Position numbers and translations under genes: made by a program. Positions 30,802 to 41,816 of a DNA stretch of 64,000 nucleotides are shown here, piece by piece. The stretch spans positions 186,001-250,000 of the forward strand of contig JAULSR010000003.1 of assembly GCA_030512295.1 (NCBI GenBank), in the 5' to 3' direction. Within the stretch, counting starts at the first letter, position 1. Every line of letters begins with the position of its first letter. Source of the DNA: Bombardia bombarda. Its lineage: Eukaryota; Ascomycota; Sordariomycetes; Sordariales; Lasiosphaeriaceae. The notes below the pieces were generated by a model. That model ran no database searches. It was not told the origin of the DNA and saw only the letters and a list, made by a program, of their open reading frames with translations.

Positions 30802-33800
30802 ATGGTAATAAATTCTCATACAGGCTAAATTTAAACGCTATCGCATACGTTCAGCTCAAAGCTGAGGATGTGGTGCGCTTTTAGGCCCTCTACGCGCCGT
30901 ACAATGGCCAGGACGAACCTGGCCTGTATCTGGTTTATCCCCAGGACGTACGAGTGAGCTGCACATGCGAGTATGTGTCCGGCCTTAGACTGCTTCTCCG
31001 ACTACTAGACTAACACGTTGTTCAACGTCAAAAGCGTGTTCGTCATTCACGGGCTCCACGGCGGGGCGACCAAGACATGGCGACATCCCGACTCAGGCAG
31101 TGTCTGGTTCCGTGACCTTCTCCCTGAGAGCATCAGGGTGGGGGCCCAGGGGGCCAATGCCAGAATATTTACATACGGATATCCAGCCAACCTGACATTT
31201 CAGACATCGACCATCTACGACTACGCCCAGACTCTGTTGAATAGGGTGAAGGATGTCAGAAAAGGATGCGAGGTGCGTCCTCTTGGGATTGTAGATCACA
31301 GCCCACTAGACGAACTACAATCTCGAGCTAACCATCAAGAAATAGAACCGCAAGATTATATGGGTGTGCCACTCGCTCGGTGGTCTGATCCTCAAGCAGG
31401 TAGGTCTACATTTCATACCGTCGCCGTGTGCTTGAACTGTCCAGCATCTGACTGATGTTCATCATTAATGCGTACGTATAGGCGTTGGTGGAAGCGCAGC
31501 TTCACGCTCGTTTCAATTCCATTCGGGTCGACACGCTTGGCATCGTCTTCTTGGGAACGCCCCATCAGGGCTCGGCCGCAGGAGACTTGGGCAGCATCGT
31601 GGCGTCCATCGTCTCGTCTGCGATGCCTGGGATCCGACTCTTCAACACGGGTGTATTGAAGGACCTTCGCAAAAACAACAATACTCTGTTTGGAATATCC
31701 AGTCAATTTTCCAACATATGCTCCGGAATCACCATCCACACGTTCCATGAGACCGTGCCGCTTGGCCCCCAGTTGGTGTGTTGAAATAGGCCTGCCCTTT
31801 CATATTGAATTGCCAGTCTAAGTGCTGACTTGGACAGATTGTCGATCGAACGTCTGCCATCATGTTACTTTCAAATGAGGTTAAACGGTATCCTCTGAAC
31901 GCAAACCACAGGGAAATGTGCAGGTTCAAGGACGCCCTTGATCAAAACTGGCTTGCGGTAGCGTCAAGCATCACAGAGTTGGTGTCTATGACAGCTCCGT
32001 ATCGGAGTGGTGAGCACCTTGCACGCAGATAACTTGTCATAAGCCTCAAGATTCGAAGAATGCTAAGAGGCAAAAACAGAGGCACCAAATACCCGTCGAC
32101 AGATCCCGCGTCGTCCCTTGAACATGGATCAGGCACCCAACTATCCGCAACCTGTTCCATGGCAGCAAGGTCCAGGACCGCAGAATAATCCCCCATGGAA
32201 CCGACAAGCTCCGAATTCGCCTTCGTTCGCAGCCAGGGCAGAAGGAAGCGGCTATCAGCAGTCACCACATGCAACATTCCACCAGTCCATGTGGTCGACA
32301 AATCAACCAACAGCAAGCAGCTCGAGATCAAGCCCCGCTCCTCCTCCTCCTCCTCCCCCTCCTGCTGTCAGAACACCATTAGACAGCAATAGGCCAACAT
32401 CGGCGCCGCCTCAACTACCAGCAGGGTGGCATGCAGAATGGGACTACGGAGGTAGACTCTACTTCTTTGTAGAGACAGCCACCGGTATGGTGCAGTTCAA
32501 CCCGCCGCCTCCAGTGCCAGTAACAACTCCTACGCCTCCACGACAGCCAGACCGACTCAATGTACCATCAGCGCCGCCGCCGCCCAGCCAATACCAGAGG
32601 TCAGTCTCTGACAGCTCAGCGCCGCCACCACCGCCGCCACCAAGACCATCGTATCCATCGCTTAGCGCAGCGCACTCAAGAGAGGACTTCAGGTCCGTAG
32701 CGAACGAGCACATGCAAGCTCAAGCCCCAGCGACACCCACCGGCCGCCCTAGTCCCAGTCCCAGTCCCAGCCCCAGCCCCAGCAGTGCTACCACTCCGCA
32801 GAACGATATACCAGACGACGACGAGTCTGCCAAATTTGTATCAGCTGCCTGCGATGTTTGCCTGGCCGAGATAAAGGCCTCGCAGCCACGCGTTCAATGC
32901 ACCGTCTGCTACGACTACGACCTCTGCATGTCCTGCTTCCGGGGACACAAGACGTCCAAACAGCATCTAAACACGCACAAGATGAGCCACATTCTCAACA
33001 CACAACGAATCGAGCCTAATGAACTCGTGCCAGTCAGGGAAACCGTGAATCCAGAATTCAACCCCGCGGGGACGCGTTCAAACTGGAGCATAATCGAAGA
33101 GCCGTCGGCCACAAACCCAGCTGAGACCGAGTGTCATCGCCTCATTCACCTCTACGACAATAACTCGCACGCTCGGTTCCTCGCTAACGTGAAGCCCGGG
33201 CACTACGCCATGTCCTTCTACTTTGTGGTCCGCCTCGACCCTGCGCTCAGCGAGCAGTCCAAGGCGCAGCTCCGACAATCCGGCGGCGCAGGCTTCATCC
33301 GCCTGTCCCTGGGCACCTTGAAGAACAAGAAAGAGTTCTTCGGGACGGACCTGAACTCGGAAGACGCCTTTGACTCGGCCAGCATGGCCAAGGACTGTCT
33401 CCCGTACAAGCTCCTGGCCCACTACTGGTGGGACTGCGCACCCATCAACATTGACGATCCGGTTATACACTTCCAGTCCGACGCGGTCTTGACTATTGAC
33501 AGCAGCGGAGGGCCGGGCTCGCTGGCGGACGTGGGCTTGATACTGCAGTGGTCTGGCGCACCGGCCTTTCAGAGCCTGGACAAGCCGGTCATAACTCTCT
33601 TGGCGAACAGCATCAGGTGAGTCGCACATATCCTCTCGGGATATCTCCTTTCTCATTTCAGGCCAATGACAAGCTACTAACGGCGGATAAATACAGACTA
33701 GATAACATGCGTGACATCAACGAGCCAATCGTGCGCGCCCCGAGACCACCAGTAGAAGCACCCGCTGCCCCTCAGACACCAGCGCCAGCACCCGCCGCCG

Positions 33801-34108
33801 CCGCCGCCGCCGCCGCCGCCCAGCCAAGCAACGAGGAAGCCGATCTCACCGCCGAGGAATTTAGGGACGTGCTGCTGCAGCTGCAGCGCGAGATCCGCAA
33901 CGCGCAGGAGAGGGAGGCGCTGACGGCGGTCGTCATGGAGCGGCTGCGGCAGCAGGCCATGCAGGAGGAGGTGGAGAGGTTGCTGTTGCAGGCGGTGAGG
34001 GAGCACGCGGCGCAGCAGGAGGCGGAGCGGCGCGAGCAGGCCGAGCTGGAGCAGTACGTTGCGCTGATGCAGACGTTGCAGGCTTTTCAGATTTTGGGGT
34101 TGAGGTGA
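30802..34108 (+). CDS. Multidomain protein: alpha/beta-hydrolase, proline-rich region with WW-like segment, ZZ zinc finger, coiled coil
   Basis: Eight exons give 934 aa: an ATG at 30802-30804 spliced to 30885-30953, 31009-31272, 31346-31399, 31482-31775, 31838-32009, 32080-33616 and 33697-34108. The ATG-only first exon is tentative. The other joins keep phase, and the 32009/32080 junction ties hydrolase and zinc-finger parts into one frame. Residues ~30-270 are a DUF676-type serine hydrolase (VFVIHGLHGGATKTW, nucleophile CHSLGGLILKQ, FLGTPHQGSAAGD). Next come Pro-rich stretches, a WW-like segment near 400-430 (LPAGWHAEWDYGGRLYFF) whose last proline comes within QFNPPPP, a ZZ finger near 547-590 (CDVCL-x-CTVCYDYDLCMSCF, then His), a conserved block of unknown type, an Ala run and a Glu/Arg/Gln-rich coiled coil. 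It is probably a cytosolic scaffold-type enzyme; its role is unknown. Confidence 0.85.
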
Positions 34109-34580
34109 GAGGGATTTTCTGTGGAAGGTATAAGGGGCGTGGTGTGAGATGTTTTTCGGAGTGGGTGCTTTGCGTTGTTTGGCTTTCAGTGTTGTGGTTT
34201 GCTGGTGAGGTTACAGACAAAGCGGTTTATGTGCAAGGAACTGGTGTGACATTTCTCTTTAGGGTGGAAATCTAGAGTGGTTATTGATAGCAGGTTGTAT
34301 TACATAGTTTATGCTTCATTTCTTCTGCTCTTGTTATGGTTCCCAGGACAAAGTTTGTGTTGGGTGATGCGTTTGTTGGTTACTAGAAAAACCCAGTACG
34401 GGGAGAGAACCACCCTTTCCTAGACCACATCACAGAAGACCACACCATGAACCGAATCGCCACGGCAAGAATGCCAACCAGACCTCATATCGCAGACACA
34501 CTGGAAACTAGAAACACTAAAAAGTAAAATCTTGTTATCTAGATGGATATCAAAATGATAGCAAAAGATTAGGAATCCAA
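34109..34580. other. Intergenic; 3' region
   Basis: Downstream region of the hydrolase-WW-ZZ gene up to the tRNA-Trp gene. Nothing recognised. Confidence 0.4.
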
Positions 34581-34652
34581 TGACCCTGACCCGATTTGAA
34601 CGGATAACCTTTCGATCTGGAGTCGAACGCGCTACCGTTGCGCCACAAGGCC
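34581..34652 (-). tRNA. tRNA-Trp (anticodon CCA), copy 1
   Basis: 72 nt on the minus strand: acceptor GGCCTTG with CAGGGTC, D-arm GCGCAACGGTAGCGC, anticodon arm TTCGA-CTCCAGA-TCGAA (anticodon CCA), T-arm ATCCGTTCAAATCGGGT, discriminator A. There is no intron. It is identical to the copy at 41375. Confidence 0.93.
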
Positions 34653-35534
34653 TCTATTGATTGTTGAAGCATCATCAGCAATGCTGAGTCAAGTGAGGCA
34701 TTTTCCGACCCCGGAGAACGGATCTCATTCAAACTTGGTGGGGTACTACCTCATCTATCTCCGTTGGTGTCTTTTCTCGAAATTGTCAACTGGAGATGGA
34801 ATAAAGTGCGGTTTGGTCAAATCGCGGGATGACGTCGAGATCTCATTTAACGATAAGCTCATGCTCAAAACTTGCACCGTGTCCAATGGTCCCCCGCGCG
34901 GGTAAGAAGAAACTATTTCGCAAAGATCGGTTCAATCGCTGGCATGTACTTTGGTCTGTTTGTAAGATAGCAACCAGGTCTTGATTGACTATTTCATATC
35001 ACGAAACGCACAGTGTGCAAAATTTAGAAATTAACGCCCTAAACTGATGATTATTCGCGCTTGTAGACCAGTCGTTATGGAAATGCGGCACCACGGCTAG
35101 ATAAGAATTGCTGCAAATGTATGAATCTTTGAGTACGCATTTGCTGTACTTTTGCCCATGTTGGACTGGCGAGCTGTGGACTTGGTGAAATGAAACGTGG
35201 AGGGGCGCATGAGGGGTTGAAAGTCAATGACCAGCGGTGGTTAGCCGGCGATAAGTGCGATAAGATAAGATAAAACCACCTGCCGTGCAGGGATCAGGTT
35301 TGGCGGCTGGCCTTGCTGTGTGGTGCGGGGCGGGGGAGCGAGCTGCAATTGGGGTAAGGGCGGGTCCGGACCATTTTTAACCCGTGGCTGCCGCACAACG
35401 CACGCGCAGCCCCAGGCGTGGAAATTTGCAAATTCGGCGAAAATCCCAAAGTGCCCAAGGCCCTCCGCGGATCACGACCAAAGCACTCTTCGACAACCAC
35501 CTCACCACCCCACGACCACCCCCGAACCGCCACA
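34653..35534. other. Intergenic; eL42 promoter region
   Basis: No gene recognised. Four overlapping GATAA words (listed separately) lie about 260-285 bp upstream of the eL42 ATG. Pyrimidine-rich leader sequence precedes the start codon. Confidence 0.45.
35250..35274 (+). promoter_or_regulatory. Four closely packed GATAA motifs
   Basis: GATAA begins at 35250, 35259, 35264 and 35269. The words match GATA-factor sites. They lie upstream of the eL42 gene, and whether they regulate it is unknown. Confidence 0.35.
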
Positions 35535-36626
35535 ATGGTGAACGTACCCAAGACCCGGAAGACATACTGCGCCAGCCGCGTGTGCGGCAAGCACACCCTG
35601 CACAAGGTCACGCAGTACAAGGCGGGCAAGGCTTCGGCTTTCGCTCAGGGAAAGCGTCGTTACGACCGCAAGCAGTCCGGATACGGTGGACAGACCAAGC
35701 CCGTTTTCCACAAGAAGGCCAAGACCACCAAGAAGATTGTTCTGCGATTAGTGAGACTGGCCCTTTTTTCGAGATGTTGCGGGGGAGAGAGAGAGAAACG
35801 TGAAGCTAAACAACGCTCTTCCAACAGGAATGCTCCGCCTGCAAGGCGAAGAAGCAATTGCCCCTCAAGCGTTGCAAGCACTTCGAGCTTGGGTAAGTCC
35901 TTTTGTGTTCCTTTGTGTTGTGAATTGAGATATGCCCGTTTGCCTGCCACTATCGACCACGAACCCCGATCTTCGCGACGAACCGACTCTCGCCCGACCT
36001 CGATTCTCGATCCAGCATCGAAATGCCTGGTTCCCGACCTACACCGCACTTCGCCAAAGACCGATGTACGATCGCTGGGTTGATAGTCGAGGACGACTGC
36101 TGCTAGCTGGCTTCCATTGAAGGAGCGGATGATGGAGTGGCGTGCGACAACACCCTTTTTGCCTAGAAGCACGACAAGCCATGCGGACTTCGGGTTCTCA
36201 AATGGGGGATTTTGCATGGTTCATCCAGAGATCTCACCCAGAGGATCAGCAAGCTTGTTCCAATGTTTCCTGGGCAACTGGTGTGGTTGAGAAGGTCACA
36301 ATCCGCTCGCTTCTTCAATGGAGGTTAGCCGACGAAGCCACGAGCATACCAACCAGTTTACGACTTCCCACAAGCTCCGTTCCGCCCTCGACAATCTAGT
36401 GGTGTCCCTAGTTCTCGTGTGCATTTTGAAGCCACGAAGATCTGGGGCATTGCTTGGACTGACGACGATTTTCGCGCTGCTGTTACGCTCCACTTGTCGC
36501 CCACCTCAAGCCCCCGATTCGACTCCTCATTTCTCTGCTCTGCGCTTTATTTGCTCCGAACGGGTTCTGACAATATCAAAAAACAGTGGTGACAAGAAGA
36601 CCAAGGGCGCTGCCCTTGTGTTCTAG
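35535..36626 (+). CDS. RPL42: 60S ribosomal protein eL42 (L36a/L44/L42)
   Basis: Component of the large ribosomal subunit near the E site. Exons 35535-35750, 35828-35892 and 36587-36626 give 106 aa, the normal length for this protein. Motifs are VPKTRKTYC, GKRRYDRKQSGYGGQTKPVF, KKAKTTKKIVLRLEC, KRCKHFELGGDKK and the C-terminal GAALVF. The four zinc-binding cysteines occur as C-x4-C and C-x2-C pairs (the first pair in YCASRVC). Residue 56 is Pro (TKPVF), the form associated with cycloheximide sensitivity. The second intron is 694 bp, an order of magnitude longer than other introns here. This is the most confidently identified housekeeping gene in the window. Confidence 0.97.
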
Positions 36627-37189
36627 ATGCTTTTCGACTTGGGAATGCGTTGGTGGCAAGATGAAGGAGGACTTGGGTTTTCGTAACTGGCCTTGCTGCA
36701 TGGGGTCTGCCGCGTCATGTCGTTAAAATCGCGGAAACGATTTTGATCTCAGCATGGAAAAGTTGGGCATTAAGGGACATATGTACATGGACACGGATGG
36801 TTGGGACGCGGAACAATGAGCACAATATCATCCTTGGGGCGTTTCGTCTTCGCTTATTCTATTTCACGAATGCTGCTGCCGATATCGCCCACCGCGTGTG
36901 CCAGATCTCCGCGGCCTCGGAGGGTATACGGCGACCTCGCGTACCCAGCGCCACGTCGGCTCGGCCACCTGTGTCAAAACCCCAGCCAGCACTTCCCATC
37001 AAGCCCTCTTTTCTATATCCAGAGAATAGAATCTCTGGCAAGCACGGCGTTCGGCCGTGGCCTAGGTCCTCCTGGTTGGTCCTTTAACTCGTGATTCCCG
37101 TACGTCGTGTCTTTTCTTGTGCAAACTGACGAGACAAGTTTCTCAGCCAGAGACTTGACAAGTGTCGGCTAAGACCTGTTCTCGTGGCT
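36627..37189. other. Convergent intergenic region
   Basis: Lies between the 3' ends of eL42 (plus) and the AAA+ gene (minus). Overlapping frames at 36743-37094 show no domain. Nothing recognised. Confidence 0.4.
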
Positions 37190-40100
37190 TTAGATTATGA
37201 GCCCCTTTGCTTGCTTGAACTCGTCTGGAGTCAAATAAATTCTCGTTGCGTTCTTGGTTTTTGCATTTCCCTGCGCTTGTCGGAGAGCTTCATCCACCCA
37301 GGCCTTTACACTCCGCCGGTTCATAAAGTGACTCGCTTCCTTATCATGCTTTGCATACCTCATGATAAGCTCCTTGTCAAACTCGACAGGTAAGCCACCC
37401 AGTGTCGTGGGCAAGTCCTCGAGGAACAGGGAGAATACCAGGAGGACCTCTTCGTCGCTCAGCGTGGGCAGGTAGAGCTTGACGCCGATGCGGGACATGA
37501 CACCCTCGTCCAGCAAGTCTGCGTGGGTGGTGGTAAGGAACAGGTAGCCGCTAAAGAACTCGCGGGCATGCATCATGCCGTTGCTGACGACATTGTTGTC
37601 GATGCTTGCATCGTTCCGCCGCTTGAAGAGGTAAAGGTCCGCGTCGTCCAGCACGACCATGGCGCCCCATGCGTCGGCCAGCTTGAAGACGTTTATGACG
37701 ATCTCATGCACCTGGCGGGCGGAGTTGCCCAGGTGGACCGAGGAGAGCATGAAGAGCGGCCGGCGCGCGTATTCGGCGGTGCACGAGATGGCGAGGGACT
37801 TGCCGGTACCGTTTGGACCATGGAGGAGGATGGTCCTGCTTGTTGAAGATGTCGTAATTGTGGGTGTTGTTGATGCCACTGGGGTTGCCGGGAAGTCCAT
37901 GGCCTGAGTGTTGTCGTTGTCTGCCGATAGAGAGTGGGCGATATTCTTGAGGATTTTGACATGGGATTTCTGCAGCCTGGGGATCCTGCGGAATGGGTCG
38001 GGACTCCAATCGATCTCGCGGATGTCTTGGACTTTATGTGTTGCTATTCATGAAAGGGTCCGGTCAGCATGATCATGCCAGAGATAGAAGACATGCACAC
38101 TCACTCCAACTAAGCTCTGCGAGAGCGTAGGCATCGATCACTGGGGGACAGAGCATCAAAGTGCGCGGTTTTAGTCTCTCGACCCCAGTTGGTCGAAACT
38201 GATCCTCGAATTCCTGGGCTGGCCGTGGCTCCGGCAACGGCCGTCGGCACTGGTCGATGACGGCGCGAATGGGTCGCTGCCGGCCATCATCAGTTTCTGT
38301 CAGTATCTCCAAAATATCCTCTTTACGGAATGAAACCAAACTCACAACCTTTCCTTGAAACTCCCTATGAGACGGCTGAGAACCTAGGGCCCAGTACTTG
38401 CGCCCCCTGCTGACAAGCTCTCTTCGGAGCTCGTTCTCCCCCCGAACATACCCCGACGGCACATAGGTCAAGGCAGCGATGGCGCGCCGGCCCGAGAACT
38501 GCGAGACCCTGAAGTCGTGGTACTTCTTGGTGAAATACCGGCCGTTGTGGTCGACGGACCAGGCATGGATATGCAGGGGGTCGAAGCCGAATGGTCTGGG
38601 GGCCATGCCGCTCAGCTCTGCGACAGCGTAGGCCTGTGTGGTGCCATCTTGCTCTTGCTTGTAGATGGTAGTGCCGGGCAGGTAGAGAAGCGGGAGGTTC
38701 TCGAACCGGACCGTTTTGTCCTTTGTTTCTTTGAGCTCCATCATCCGATGGGAGACGAGCGGGAGCTGGTCTTCTAGACATGCGAGGGAGAGACGACGTT
38801 GAGGGCCCTGAGTAGAGGTGAGGTTCATGACGGAGCTTTGACTCTGGGTTGAGGCTACGTCATGGTGTGTCAAGTGGGAGCTCAGAAGTATCTTGATCAG
38901 TTTCTTGTCCTGCTCCTTGATGAGGCTGTGGAGGTGTTCGATTGTGATGCTTGCTTGGCCATCATTGTCGGATCCGTCACTACCCAGACTGTCAAAGTTG
39001 TCGATCATGATGAAGACGCAATCCGTGTCTACCTGTTGCATGCAGTCCTTGAATATGTTCCAGAGACGCTCAAGATTAGAGGAGTCCTCTCTGGTGATAG
39101 ACCCTCGCTTCTTCTGGTAGACTGTTGGGTTTTGTTCAAATATCTGAAGCAGAAGCGACTGAACAAGGGCGTGATGTCTTTTGGTCGTGCCAGTCTCGGC
39201 AATGAAATGGCGGAGAACTACAACGGACTCGTACTTGCTTTCACCGACGAGCAGCAGTGGAATTGCAAAGGATGCGTTGAAGTCTGGTCTGCTTACAACA
39301 TGGTTGGCATCGACCCATAGGAGCTGGGACGTCTGAGACTCGACCCAGTCCATGAACTTCTCGCTCCGTAGAAGATTACGCTGCTTCGATCGGTGGGGGC
39401 CCATGTCTGGAAACTGCTCGACGGCTCTTTTTCGCGCACCAAGATGTTCCAGATGATCCTGAAGCTCGACAAAGATGTCCTGCCGCAAGCGATCAACTGG
39501 GTCCTCTTCTGGGTTGGTTTCGGTAGCACCAGCTCCAGAATTGGGCTGAGACTGGGAATGGCTCCTGCTATCCTCGCTGGCCAGTGGTTTGCTTTGATCT
39601 TGGAAGGGATTCTCCAACATTTCCATTGCTTGTTGCTGAACAAGGTTCGCTGTCTCTTGCATGTCCTTCTTCTTAGAGAAGTAGATTGTGATGGCCTCGA
39701 CCTGCGAGAGAAGACGTTCAACACGGGCCTGCGTTTGCATGATTCCTGTTTCGTTCTTGCGCACGACTGCGAGAGTCTCTTGGCTGACCATCAGGTTGGC
39801 GTGAGTTGTGATGAGGCCATGGAACTGCGCGATGTCGTTTGCTTCAAGAAGCGCCTGGTTGATCCCGTCAACAAAGACTTGGAGTCGATCCCACGGTTTG
39901 GATAATGCCTTGAGGTACAGCCCTAAACTCAGATAGTCAGCTTCATATCAAGGGTGAAAACATCGAAAGATGGGATCGCTTCCTCACTTCTCCGGTTCTG
40001 AGTGTAAAACTTGACCGCCTTGGCGAGAAAAAGAGTAAACAGGCTGTAGGCCTGTCCGAGGGCAGCGACCAGTCTCGCCGTGGGTATATATGCGACAAGA

Positions 40101-40747
40101 TGGTCAACCAGGCCAAACTTGGATGATATCTCATTGAGATATTTCTCCATCTTTTGCTTGGTCTCCTCATAGTTGACCTGGACGACGATGATGATCTTGA
40201 CGGCCCCGTATACCAAACCCACAAATTCCGGGGCCTGACCCACCATGACATCGAGCATCTGCGCATACTGATAGGCTACTTCAGATGTTCTAGCCCATCC
40301 CTTCTTCATATTGGCACTCAGTGACGCCCGGATGCCAGCCCCATCCTGATCTGGGTAGCGCTTGGATTGCGCCAGAAGTGCAGTCTCGAGCGTTTTGGAG
40401 AGTTTCTCACGTGTCTCATCCACTGCGTTCCTCTCTGCTTCTGTCGCATGTTGAAGAAAGCCGGCCAGACGCTTCTGTAGTTTGTCTTTGGAGCCCTGCA
40501 CGGGGTTGCTAGTTTGAGTATAAGTCAGTTGTCATTCGTTGGTGGCGATAACAATCGGATGACAGCCAGTGCAGAAAACGTGATGTTACTATTTCAGTAT
40601 ATTCCTGGCCCAGACGTCTTCTGACCATTGGTCATCATTTAACTTATTTACAACACCTTCGGCAGATGGGTCGAGTTTGGGGCTGCTTGGCGTTTGCTCG
40701 AGCTCGATGTCCTCTGGCTCGGCCGTCAAATGAGTAGGAAGGTCCAT
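37190..40747 (-). CDS. DUF7708 - NACHT-like - DUF7025 - AAA+ ATPase fusion
   Basis: 1116-aa protein from exons 40590-40747, 39988-40508, 38105-39922 and 37190-38043 (3351 nt). Residues ~90-230 resemble the fungal DUF7708 domain (KSKRYPDQDG-type start, AYQYAQMLDVMVGQAPEFVGLVYGAVK). A coiled coil and a polar linker follow. Next is a NACHT-like block, LLWVDANHV to DCVFIMIDNFDSL, with a Walker-B-like strand but no recognisable P-loop. Then comes a DUF7025-like block (LYLPGTTIYKQEQDG, RRAIAALTYVPSGY). From about residue 900 there is an AAA+ module: Walker A HGPNGTGKS, Walker B VVLDDADLYL, sensor FLTTTHAD and Arg finger SRIGVKL. One long exon spans the middle domains, so the fusion is genomic. Start 40747 is chosen; an in-frame ATG at 40798 is an alternative. 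The role is unknown; the parts occur in fungal immune-like proteins. Confidence 0.85.
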
Positions 40748-41374
40748 TTTTGTATGTCGATACCATGTAGAAACAACATTAATAGAGTTGTGTGACATGT
40801 GAATGCAATGTCATTTTGCATCACCAAACTAGCGGAGGGATATTCGAGTACTTTGTAGACAAGCTGCTGATCAAAGGGAGGTAGCCAGAATAGAGGCTGT
40901 GCAAAGGCCATGTCGCGGCATTTTCGTGGTCCCGGCGGCCAATCATGGGGTTGACTTGGTAGAGGTGCAGCTAATAGACAGGCATCAATGCAACCACCAG
41001 GAAATTAATATTGGTTCATGTAACCTCCTGATTTCTCCCAATGGGTTGTAGGTCATGTTGGAATCTCAAGTGTAATTCGCTACCAATGTTACGATTATAC
41101 TTTTCGTATGGTTTATACAGAGTAAAGGTTCAAGACTTCCACATCTTGTCTAGACATAGTACTCACATGGAAAACAATTACCGCTCTGCTGTCTGGTATA
41201 AAAGAATTTTGCCTGAATAATAACAACACGTTACACACTCCCTTAGTGTAAAATGTCAATTTTGTTTCAAACAAGGTCGCATATGTAAAGAAGTTTGTTG
41301 TAGAGGCCACTCAGCCAGGCGAAAATACTTACTGAGGCCCGTATTAAACCGACGATCTTTGGCGAATCATACGG
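40748..41374. other. Intergenic; promoter side of the AAA+ fusion gene
   Basis: AT-rich, with no gene recognised. It ends at the second tRNA-Trp gene. Confidence 0.4.
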
Positions 41375-41446
41375 GGCCTTGTGGCGCAACGGTAGCGCGT
41401 TCGACTCCAGATCGAAAGGTTATCCGTTCAAATCGGGTCAGGGTCA
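41375..41446 (+). tRNA. tRNA-Trp (anticodon CCA), copy 2
   Basis: Identical in all 72 positions to the copy at 34581-34652 but on the opposite strand. Anticodon loop CTCCAGA. A TTCTTTT stretch follows as terminator. Confidence 0.93.
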
Positions 41447-41552
41447 TCGATTATTCTTTTGCGGATGCCTTCTTTTTATCTCTCCACATCCTAAAGAGGA
41501 AAGTCGCTCTTCAACCGTGATCCACCGCTACATCTTTATCGAATTATCACCA

Positions 41553-41624
41553 GGCCTTGTGGCGCAATGGTAGCGCGTTCGACTCCAGATCGAAAGGTTA
41601 TCCGTTCAAATCGGGTCAGGGTCA
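41553..41624 (+). tRNA. tRNA-Trp (anticodon CCA), copy 3
   Basis: Same 72-nt gene with one difference in the D-loop (CAATGG in place of CAACGG). It lies 106 bp after copy 2. TTTTT follows near 41631. Confidence 0.93.
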
Positions 41625-41816
41625 AGCATTTACTTTTTGCATGCCTGTCCTAGCTCATATCTATCCACCTTGAACGTAGGGCTTATGATAAACGGCAGTG
41701 GCTTTTATGTATGGAGGTGTGCGGGTAAGTATTGGCTGGAAACGCCTGAGACATCTTTAACTTTCGCTCTTATATTTCTTACATTAACAGTCAAAGTAAC
41801 CAAGGTCCTCTGAGCA

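Noticed and set aside
35893..36586. Box C/D snoRNA in the eL42 intron
   Set aside because: One near-match to a C box (gatgatgg near 36130) has no paired D box and terminal stem that I could identify.
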